A stretch of 35,196 bases of DNA from the NCBI RefSeq assembly GCF_012062845.1, contig NZ_WWNB01000026.1:1-35196 (forward strand), given 5' to 3'. Source of the DNA: Halomonas salinarum (GTDB taxonomy: Bacteria; Pseudomonadota; Gammaproteobacteria; Pseudomonadales; Halomonadaceae). Shown here one piece after another: positions 1 through 6,811 of the stretch. The translations under genes were made by a program, and so were the position numbers. The notes beneath the pieces were generated by a model. It was not told the DNA's origin, ran no database searches, and saw only the letters and a list, made by a program, of their open reading frames with translations. Each line of letters opens with the position of its first letter. The stretch's first letter is position 1.

Positions 1-45
1 GGGCGTGACCTGGTGGTCGGGCAGCTCGCTTGGCGGTTTAGGCAT
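1..45 (-). CDS. Transposase OrfA N-terminus, IS3-like (partial at window edge)
   Basis: Only 15 codons are visible, beginning MPKPPSELPDHQVTP. The start at 45 is preceded by AGGAG with proper spacing. A short proline-rich leader before a basic HTH domain is common in IS3-group OrfA proteins, but the fragment is too short to prove the family. The assignment rests mainly on the IS3-like left end just upstream. Confidence 0.4.
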   Translation of the reverse strand, partial: MPKPPSELPDHQVTP

Positions 46-123
46 GATACGGACTCCTGAACCTCGGGCTCTGATATTGAGCTTAACTCACTGAGCCGGT
101 GTATGGATTCAGGTTGATACACA
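1..123 (-). mobile_element. Left end of an IS3-like insertion sequence (runs off the window)
   Basis: Read on the minus strand, the segment starting near 123 with TGTGTATC resembles the classic IS3 left end as I remember it. Both have a stretch close to GGCT.AGTGAGT.AA.CTC, at a similar distance from the tip and from the first transposase ATG. A good ribosome site (AGGAG) precedes an ATG at 45. The element would read leftward out of the window, so only its first ~120 bp are visible. The outer boundary at 123 is inferred from that alignment and from where the neighbouring transporter loses homology. No target duplication can be checked because the other end is absent. Confidence 0.55.
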
Positions 124-754
124 GGGCTCCCACGGTACCCAGAATCATCAGCTCTGAGAGATGCTCGCCGGCACGTCCGGGTGAGAGCAGTGCCAACCCC
201 ATGCGAGCCAGTCCCATGACAAGGAAGGCACCCAGTAGGGTGCAGCGAATCGCGAGCAGCGTCATTGGCTGACGGTAGAGCATCATCACCAATGGCGGGC
301 CATTGGTGGAGAAAAGGCCCCCCATCAACCCCGAGAAAAGCCCAGCGAGGTGAAACTGCCAGACAGGTGATGGGGACTGGCGAGGCGAGGGGGAGCGCAT
401 CAGCGCCATGCAGGCAATCAGGATGACGATTCCTAGCAGCATGCCCAGTAAGGGCGCTTGGGACTCGCCAAGCCACATTGCCAGATAGTAACCCACCGGC
501 AGCGCCGCCAGGCCAAGCAGCAGTAGGCGTCGCATCATGGTGCTGTCGATCTCTTGCCAGCGCCCCCTGAGTGCCATGGTGTTGTTGAACAGACTCAGCA
601 AGGTGCATAAGAGTGCGGCGCTCTCGATGGGCAAGACCTCAATGGCGGCGAGCAGACCCATGACGATCAGGCCGAAGGCAAAGCCGGTGAGCGTCTGCAC
701 ATAACTGGCGAGAGCCAGCGTTGAGAAAATGGCGATGTATTGCCAAGTGTGCAT
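83..754 (-). pseudogene. TSUP-family (TauE/SafE) membrane exporter, 3' end cut by IS
   Basis: The product is a polytopic inner-membrane protein of the TauE/SafE (TSUP) family, which moves sulfite, sulfoacetate or other small organic anions; the substrate cannot be told here. The two internal repeats are visible: ASYVQTLTGFAFGLIVMG near the N-terminus and GLFSGLMGGLFSTNGPPLVM in the second half. The ATG at 754 is chosen over the upstream TTG at 769 because AGGA sits about 7 nt before it. Family members have about eight helices and 240-260 residues. Here the native part stops after ~LGTVGAL (near 124), and the last 11 residues (INLNPYTGSVS) come from the IS end. The final one or two helices are therefore missing and the transporter is probably dead. 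Confidence 0.7.
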
Positions 755-769
755 GGTGAGGTCCTGCAA

Positions 770-1083
770 TCAGAACGAGCATGATCAGAAACTGAAAATA
801 CCAAATGGGCATGAGTGTGCCATTTTTTCTTCTATCATTTCTATGCGTGTCATCACCGCGACCCACTACACTATTAAGGCCAACGTGTTGTCCGCTCAGG
901 CGGCTATAAGACTAACCCAATAAAGTAGGACTCTCCTCTAAGGTGGTCTCATCTTTTTAATGTTTCTCTTACTTTTCAAGGCTTGGGTGAACATGATGAT
1001 TGGTAGGTTTTTCCCATGAAATAGTCAAGGAGAGGCGAGTTATTTATGGGAGGTGCTTTTCTTCAATGATGTTGAGGTGTGCC
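770..1083. other. Intergenic spacer, 314 bp
   Basis: This spacer lies between the truncated exporter gene and the small exported protein and must hold both divergent promoters. It is AT-richer than its surroundings. I see no clear -35/-10 pair, hairpin or repeat. Short ORFs crossing it have no ribosome site or recognisable sequence. Confidence 0.5.
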
Positions 1084-1338
1084 ATGAAACTCATGATTAT
1101 TGAGGCGTCGTTGGTGCTCTGTATACTGGCCTCATCTTCGGCGCTGGCTGCAGACCGGGTTAATTCAGCCAGTGATGCCGGCATGCAGCCAATTCAAGAG
1201 GCTACGATGCTGCTGGCGTCAGATTCCCGTTACCTGAATGAGCGTTCTGCGCTACTCCATAAAAAGCCCATCAGTAAGAAAGTGATGCGCAGCAGCCCGC
1301 CACGGCAAGTCAGAGAAACCAATCCTTGGTGGCGTTAA
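1084..1338 (+). CDS. Small exported protein of unknown function
   Basis: I do not recognise this 84-residue protein. The N-terminus (MKLMIIEASLVLCILASSSALAA) is a classical Sec signal peptide with a likely cut after ALA, leaving a mature part of about 60 residues that should be periplasmic. The mature part is polar, has basic stretches (KKPISKKVMR, PRQVRETNPWWR) and contains no cysteine. The start at 1084 is chosen because GAGGTG lies just upstream and it begins the signal peptide exactly. Longer forms from 1000 or 1066 would put charged residues ahead of it. A rho-independent terminator lies ~150 bp downstream. It appears to be a single-gene unit. Confidence 0.6.
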   Translation: MKLMIIEASLVLCILASSSALAADRVNSASDAGMQPIQEATMLLASDSRYLNERSALLHKKPISKKVMRSSPPRQVRETNPWWR

Positions 1339-1486
1339 GCGTGGTGTTGGCGTGAAGACCATCTTTGATGATGAGCGGGTTTTTTAGTCAACCTGATAGG
1401 AAGACCCAGAGGCAAGGAGAGTTGGGACAGCGTAAATCGACCATAAGTGAAGCATGGGTGTGTATGTTATCAATATTCAATGAGTA

Positions 1487-1518
1487 AAGGCCGAGGCTTA
1501 TTGCCTTGGCCTTTTTTC
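1487..1518 (+). terminator. Rho-independent terminator
   Basis: An 11-bp stem (AAGGCCGAGGC with GCCTTGGCCTT, one G-U pair) closes a 5-nt loop and is followed by six T residues at 1512-1517. It lies between the small exported protein and the DMT transporter and would stop transcription from the former. Confidence 0.75.
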
Positions 1519-1627
1519 TTTTGCTGAATTTTTTATGTCCATGTCGCTCTTCTTCTTTAGCTTAGGTATGTTAGGTGCATTGCGTTGCACTCTTGCAGTG
1601 CAGTCCGATGGTTCAAGGGAGGAAGGC

Positions 1628-2518
1628 ATGTCGTCATCGCTGCTGTCATCATCACAGAAAGGGATTCTGTGGATGTGTGTTGGCGTGTTCTGCCTTTCGG
1701 TGGGCGATGCGATTTCCAAATGGCTTGGTGAGGTGCATTCGCCGATTCAGATCATCTTCTTTCGTACCCTGGTATCGCTACCGCTGATTGCGTTGATCGC
1801 GCACTTCAATGGCGGACTGCGCAAGCTTTCGACCCAGCGCCCCGGCGTACATCTGGTACGCGGCCTGCTGGCGACCGGCACCATGCTGTGTTTCGTGTTC
1901 GGCCTGACGGTGCTGCCGTTGGCAGAAACCACGGCGATCGCCTTCGCCGCGCCGATGTTCGTGACGCTGCTCTCGGTGCCACTGCTCGGCGAGCGCGTCG
2001 AGCGGCTGCCGCTGATCGCCGCCCTGGTCGGCTTCTTGGGCGTGCTGGTGGTCGTGCGTCCGGGGGCGGCAGGATTCCAGCTCGGCGCCTTGGTGGTCGT
2101 TGGAGCCGCGCTTTTCTACGCCCTGTTAATGATCACGGCGCGGCGCTACGGGATACGTGAATACCTGTGGGCGATGGTCTTCTATGTCACGCTGGTGCCG
2201 CTATTGGTCACCGGCGCCATGCTGCCTTGGGTATGGCAGACGCCGTGGCCGCTGCACTGGCTTGGGTTTCTGGGGGCCGGTGTCTTCGGCATCGGCGCTA
2301 TGGCCTGCATTACCCTGGCCTTTCGCCATGCGCCGGCGGCGCTGGCCGCACCCTTCGACTACACCGGCATGGTCTGGGCGGTTCTACTGGGCTGGTGGTT
2401 GTGGGGAGAGATACCCGATCTATGGGTCTATGTCGGCACTATGATCATCATCGCCAGCGGGTTGGCGATCGCTTATCACGAGCGGCGTACCAGCCTTAAG
2501 CGCCGGCCGGCATCGTGA
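1628..2518 (+). CDS. DMT-superfamily transporter (two EamA domains)
   Basis: This 296-residue inner-membrane protein has about ten predicted helices in two EamA halves, the layout of drug/metabolite transporters that export or import amino acids, cofactors or other metabolites. The first half opens with GILWMCVGVFCLSVGDAISKW and carries the familiar FFRTLVSLP stretch. It ends with a conserved PLAETTAIAFAAPMFVTL block and the LGERVE motif. The second half has FRHAPAALAAPFDYTGMVWA and GWWLWGE. The ATG at 1628 follows a strong GGGAGGAAGG; a longer form from 1535 would add a helix-breaking leader and lacks such a site. The substrate cannot be predicted. The gene stands alone after the terminator at 1487-1518. 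Confidence 0.9.
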   Translation: MSSSLLSSSQKGILWMCVGVFCLSVGDAISKWLGEVHSPIQIIFFRTLVSLPLIALIAHFNGGLRKLSTQRPGVHLVRGLLATGTMLCFVFGLTVLPLAETTAIAFAAPMFVTLLSVPLLGERVERLPLIAALVGFLGVLVVVRPGAAGFQLGALVVVGAALFYALLMITARRYGIREYLWAMVFYVTLVPLLVTGAMLPWVWQTPWPLHWLGFLGAGVFGIGAMACITLAFRHAPAALAAPFDYTGMVWAVLLGWWLWGEIPDLWVYVGTMIIIASGLAIAYHERRTSLKRRPAS

Positions 2519-2817
2519 GCCCTTGAGGCATGATGGCGTATTAAAAAGGTCAGTCTTTGCATCTGCCTAGCAGTATCGCGTTGTAAGGTGCCGACTGATT
2601 CGAAGCTGACGGGCTGCTTCGCGAGACCAACTCACGCAAGTTCAGTGGCTTTGAGCATGAGCTTGGCTGTTGCTATCTGCCCCGTCGATGGCGATATGCC
2701 TGACCTGTTCCTGAGAAGTGTGGCCTTGCCTTGTGCCAGGTGAGCAGCGATGGTCGTCATCAGGTGATATCGTCGCTGTGAGAGTGCAGTGGTCAGTGAT
2801 AATGGAGGCATTTGGGA
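2519..2817. other. Intergenic spacer, ~300 bp
   Basis: Two overlapping short minus-strand frames cross this spacer, but neither has a ribosome site or recognisable sequence. I see no convincing terminator for the DMT gene and no clear promoter. The ribosome site of the next gene (GGAGG at 2804-2808) lies at its right end. Confidence 0.45.
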
Positions 2818-3372
2818 ATGGATGAGGATAAGAAGCCTGGTCAGCCATCCGCGATTGCGGGGGAAAGGCAATTCGAATCATTGCTATGGGGGTCGCGGTT
2901 GCTGGTGATGCTGGCCGTTATCCCCAGCCTGCTCGGCGCCACGGTGCTGTTTCTGATTGGTACCGCCGATATCATTAAGGTCGTGATCGATACGGTCGTG
3001 TATTACCTGGGCGGCGGCACGCAGGACATTCACGATACGGTGGTACCTAGCGTCATCCTGGCGGTGGATATCTATCTGGTCGCCATTGTTCTTTTGATAT
3101 TCGGCTCCGGGGTGTATCGGTTGTTCGTGTCGCCTATCGACCAGGCCGAGTCCCACGCCACTAGTCATCCTTTCAACGTGAATTCATTCGACCAGCTGAA
3201 GGACAAGATCGCCCGTGTGGTCATCCTTGCCGTGATCATCGAGTTTTTCCGTGCGGTTGTCGATATTCGCTTCCAGACCCCGCTGGATGCGATCTACCTG
3301 GCGGTGTCGGTATTGGCATTGGCGGCGAGTCTGTTTCTCATGAATCATGCGCATCGAAAATTCGATCACTAA
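2818..3372 (+). CDS. YqhA/UPF0114-like inner-membrane protein
   Basis: The product has 184 residues and about four membrane helices: one in the N-terminal half (LLVMLAVIPSLLGATVLFLIG), one after a soluble loop (VILAVDIYLVAIVLLIFGSGVY), and two near the C-terminus. The order E.LLWGSRLLV, helix, a conserved D..LVA.VLLIFG.G.YRLFVS block and a late R.VILAVIIEFFRAVVD block fit the YqhA/UPF0114 family, whose function is not established. The ATG at 2818 has GGAGG 9 nt upstream. A TTG at 2812 is possible but too close to that site. No partner gene is evident. Confidence 0.7.
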   Translation: MDEDKKPGQPSAIAGERQFESLLWGSRLLVMLAVIPSLLGATVLFLIGTADIIKVVIDTVVYYLGGGTQDIHDTVVPSVILAVDIYLVAIVLLIFGSGVYRLFVSPIDQAESHATSHPFNVNSFDQLKDKIARVVILAVIIEFFRAVVDIRFQTPLDAIYLAVSVLALAASLFLMNHAHRKFDH

Positions 3373-3555
3373 GGGCCTCTGCCTTTTGGTCTTTGATACC
3401 TGAGGATATGGGCCATCAAGAGCGCCGTTCGCTGCTGGCCAACGCCGAGCCGGTGATTTTTTGTCACCCTTCAATGACGCTCGGCGGTAAAAGCTGGATA
3501 ATGGCGGGTTTTCTGCCTTTGCTTCGCTGAAGCAACCACGTCCGGTGCCCGTTCC

Positions 3556-5745
3556 ATGGAAATCAAGGTCAATTATCTCGATAACCTCCGGCTGGAGGCC
3601 AAGTTCGACGACTTTACCGTCATCTCGGACCAGCCCATTCGCTACAAGGGCGATGGCTCGGCGCCAGGCCCCTTCGATTACTTCCTGGCGTCCTCCGCCA
3701 TGTGCGCGGCGTACTTCGTCAAGGTGTACTGCAATGCGCGCAATATCCCCACCGAGAATATCCGACTGTCGCAGAACAACATCGTCGACCCGGAAGATCG
3801 CTACAACCATATCTTCAAGATTCAGGTGGAGTTACCGGACGATCTCTCTGACAAGGATCGTCAGGGTATCCTGCGCTCCATTGATCGCTGCACGGTCAAG
3901 AAGGTGGTCCAGAACGGCCCCGAGTTCCAGATCGAGACGGTCGAGAACCTGGACGAGGATGCTCAGGCGCTGCTGATGGCAGAGCCAAAGGAGGGTGTCA
4001 GCACCTGGATCGAGGGCAAGGACCTGCCACTCGAGCAGACCATCGCCAACATGACGCGGCTCTTCGAAAACCTCGGCATGAAGGTCGAGATCGCTTCATG
4101 GCGCAATATCGTGCCGCATGTGTGGTCGCTGCATATTCGCGATGCGGCATCCCCGGCGTGCTTCACCAACGGCAAGGGGGCTACCAAGGAGAGCGCACTG
4201 GCCTCGGCGCTTGGTGAGTTCATCGAGCGCTTGAGCTGCAACTTCTTCTATAACGATCAGTTCTTCGGTGAAGAGATCGCCAACAGCGAATTTGTGCATT
4301 ATCCGAACGAAAAGTGGTTTCAGCCGGGGCCCAATGACGAACTGCCCGACGGCATCCTCGACGAGTACTGCCTCGAGATCTACAACCCGGATGACGAGCT
4401 GTGCGGTTCCAACCTGATCGATACCAACTCGGGCAAGTCCGAGCGCGGCATTGTCAGCTTGCCCTTTGTTCGTCAGTCGGATGGCGAGACGATCTACTTC
4501 CCCTCGAACCTGATCGAGAATCTCTTCCTCAGCAATGGCATGAGTGCCGGCAATACGCTGCAGGAAGCCGAAGTGCAGTGCCTGTCGGAAATCTTCGAGC
4601 GGGCAGTGAAGCGCGAAATCATTGAACAGGAGATCACGCTGCCGGACGTGCCGATGGATGTCCTGAAGAAATACCCGGATATCCTAGAGGGCGTCGAGGC
4701 GCTGGAGGCCCAGGGCTTCCCGGTGCTGATCAAGGATGCCTCGCTGGGCGGTCGCTTCCCGGTGGCCTGTGTGACGCTGATGAACCCGAAGACCGGTGGT
4801 GTCTTCGCTTCCTTCGGCGCCCATCCGAGCTTCCAGGTGGCGCTTGAACGCAGCCTGACCGAGCTGATGCAGGGCCGCAGCTTCGAAGGCCTGAATGATT
4901 TCATGCCACCGACGTTCAACTCGCTGGCCGTTACCGAGCCGAATAACTTCGTCGAGCACTTCATCGACTCGTCGGGATTGCTCTCCTGGCGCTTCTTCAG
5001 CTCGAAGGCCGATCTCGATTTCTGTGAGTGGGATTTCTCGGGCACAACCGAGGAAGAGGCTGCCTGCCTGTTCGGTATGCTCGAGGAAATGGGCAAAGAG
5101 GTTTACGTGGCCGTCCATGAAGACCTGGGTGCACCGGTGTGCCGAATCCTGGTGCCGGGGTATTCCGAGATCTATCCGGTCGAGGATCTGGTATGGGACA
5201 ACACCAACAAGGCACTGTTGTTCCGTGAGGATATCCTCAACATTCATAGCCTGGATGACGATCAACTGGCTGACCTGCTCGAACGTCTGGAAGAGACCCA
5301 GATCGATGATCAGGAGGACATCATTACCCTGATCGGCGTCGAGTTTGATGAGAATACGGTCTGGGGCCAGCTCACCATCCTCGAGCTGAAGCTGTTGATC
5401 AATCTGGCACTTGGGCAGCTCGAAGATGCTCAGGACCGGGTCCAGATGTTCCTTCAGTTCAATGACAACACTGTCGAGCGTGGGCTGTTCTTCCAGGCGC
5501 TGAATGCGGTACTCGACATTGCGCTCGACGATGAGCTTGAACTCGAGGACTACCTCTATAACTTCACGCGCATGTTTGGCGAGACCACGATGGAGGCGGT
5601 GGTCGACTCGGTGAATGGCGATGTCCGGTTCTACGGTCTGACGCCGACCAGCATGCAGCTGGAGGGGCTGGAAAAACATCACCGGCTGATCGAGAGTTAC
5701 AAGAAGCTGCACGCGCATCGTGCGGCCCTGGCCGGTCAGCAGTAA
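3556..5745 (+). CDS. OsmC domain / YcaO domain fusion protein
   Basis: This 729-residue cytoplasmic protein joins two modules. Residues 1-~135 form an OsmC-like fold with both typical thiols in place (Cys50 in SSAMCAAYF, Cys112 in DRCTVKK), suggesting hydroperoxide or thiol chemistry. Residues ~145-575 are a YcaO ATP-binding domain. The ATP/Mg residues are visible as E220/E223/R224 (GEFIERL) and E344/E347/R348 (SEIFERAV). The last ~150 residues are helical and acidic like the TPR-like tail of E. coli YcaO (about 586 residues), so this is that protein plus an N-terminal OsmC. YcaO enzymes activate peptide amides with ATP; E. coli YcaO is linked to ribosomal protein S12 methylthiolation with RimO. 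No peptide precursor or maturation genes sit beside it, arguing against a RiPP cluster. The ribosome site at 3556 is weak. Confidence 0.9.
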   Translation: MEIKVNYLDNLRLEAKFDDFTVISDQPIRYKGDGSAPGPFDYFLASSAMCAAYFVKVYCNARNIPTENIRLSQNNIVDPEDRYNHIFKIQVELPDDLSDKDRQGILRSIDRCTVKKVVQNGPEFQIETVENLDEDAQALLMAEPKEGVSTWIEGKDLPLEQTIANMTRLFENLGMKVEIASWRNIVPHVWSLHIRDAASPACFTNGKGATKESALASALGEFIERLSCNFFYNDQFFGEEIANSEFVHYPNEKWFQPGPNDELPDGILDEYCLEIYNPDDELCGSNLIDTNSGKSERGIVSLPFVRQSDGETIYFPSNLIENLFLSNGMSAGNTLQEAEVQCLSEIFERAVKREIIEQEITLPDVPMDVLKKYPDILEGVEALEAQGFPVLIKDASLGGRFPVACVTLMNPKTGGVFASFGAHPSFQVALERSLTELMQGRSFEGLNDFMPPTFNSLAVTEPNNFVEHFIDSSGLLSWRFFSSKADLDFCEWDFSGTTEEEAACLFGMLEEMGKEVYVAVHEDLGAPVCRILVPGYSEIYPVEDLVWDNTNKALLFREDILNIHSLDDDQLADLLERLEETQIDDQEDIITLIGVEFDENTVWGQLTILELKLLINLALGQLEDAQDRVQMFLQFNDNTVERGLFFQALNAVLDIALDDELELEDYLYNFTRMFGETTMEAVVDSVNGDVRFYGLTPTSMQLEGLEKHHRLIESYKKLHAHRAALAGQQ

Positions 5746-5788
5746 GCCGGTCACCGATCGCGCCGGCTGTTAGCGGTCGACGACCAGG

Positions 5789-5825
5789 ACACCCCCGAGC
5801 CAGTTTTCTGGGCCGGGGGTGTTTC
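5789..5825 (+). terminator. Rho-independent terminator of the OsmC-YcaO gene
   Basis: A ~15-bp stem (ACACCCCCGAGCCAG with CTGGGCCGGGGGTGT, one or two mismatches) closes a TTTT loop and is followed by a short T run. It lies about 45 bp after the stop codon. Confidence 0.75.
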
Positions 5826-6154
5826 GTCTGGGCGTCTTTCTCATCCTCGAACACCTAAGCGAACCAGTTAAACTACTCTTTCTATGCAAATAGTGTTGCC
5901 GTGCATTCATGTCTTGCCGGCATCACCTTACCGGCTGGTTTATTGCTCAAATCAAGCCTGATCGCTTCCAAGTGGCTGAATTAGTGGGTATTGCTGCCTG
6001 TAATCTCCTGTTTTAGGCAGGTGAATCGGTCATTTACTTTCATACCATGGATCTCATGGGTATCTTAAAGATTTAAGGCCTGTCGCCGATAATACGTGGA
6101 GCGTGACCGAGTCGTTACTGATTACGCCGCTCAATCCCATGGAGGGAAGAGAGA
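5826..6154. other. Intergenic spacer, ~330 bp
   Basis: This AT-rich region lies upstream of the sensor gene and presumably holds its promoter. A short GCCGG...CCGGC inverted pair occurs near 5918-5938. I see no gene. The ribosome site for the next gene (GGAGGGAAGAGAG) lies at its right end. Confidence 0.5.
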
Positions 6155-6811
6155 ATGCCATTTCAGGAGGCTAGCCCACGACACGTTGGCGTAGCGAAGT
6201 ATGAGCAAGGAAGCCTCAGCGCTATTGCCAATAGTATCGGCTGGGTGGTGATTGTTAGCGGCGCTCTGGTTTTGTTGTCCTGGTTCTTTGATATCGAGTC
6301 AGGAAAACGCTTACTGCCTAACTTCGAGTCGATGAAGCTCAACACCGCCCTGTGCTTCATCGCCTGTGGTCTTATGTTGAAGCGTAAGTCGCCGTTCGTG
6401 ACGGCTTCGGTCAGCGCTGCTAGCTCTTGGTTGCTAGCGTGCTTTGTGCTCGCGATATCAGGGCTAACCCTTGTCGAGTACGCCTTTGGGTGGCGACTCG
6501 GTATCGATAATCTTGTGGTGATAGACGAGGCCACGCTAGCGAGTCATTTGCCAGGGCGCATGTCGGTTGGTACCGCATTGTGCTTCATCATGCTCGGCGC
6601 CGGCTGGTTGGCTAGCTTGCTATCCTGGCGTCTCTCAACCTTGGCCACGCAACTCCTTGCCCTTGCCGTGATCATGATCAGCTGTGCGGCATTGATCGGG
6701 TATGTCTTCGGTATCCAGCATTTCAGGCTGTTTATTTTGTCTACCATGGCGCTACATACGTCGGCTCTGTTGGTGCTATGTGGCGCGGGAATGCTGTTGG
6801 TGCCTGTGTGA
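6155..6811 (+). pseudogene. N-terminal membrane sensor half of a GGDEF-EAL protein (frameshifted)
   Basis: These 218 residues form about seven membrane helices of a sensor type often found ahead of PAS/GGDEF/EAL or kinase modules. Recognisable blocks are LLSWFFDIE...LLPNFESMKLNTALCFI, LTLVEYAFGWRLGIDNL, LPGRMSVGTALCFIMLGAGW and ALHTSALLVLCGAGMLLV. The frame then ends abruptly (PV-stop at 6811). In homologues the chain runs on through another ~30 residues and a further helix pair into PAS. The remainder is found in another frame from 6778. A small deletion plus frameshift around 6800-6811 best explains this. A strong ribosome site precedes the ATG. Confidence 0.75.

Noticed and set aside
2632..2881. 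Two overlapping minus-strand frames of 79 codons
   Set aside because: They share no family motif, lack ribosome sites and run into the YqhA-like gene on the other strand.
3556..5745. RiPP biosynthetic cluster around the YcaO protein
   Set aside because: No short precursor peptide, dehydrogenase, protease or exporter gene lies beside it, and the OsmC-YcaO form is a housekeeping-type protein.
4684..5754. Minus-strand frame of 356 codons opposite the OsmC-YcaO gene
   Set aside because: The opposite strand encodes a clear two-domain protein with all motifs; this frame has none.
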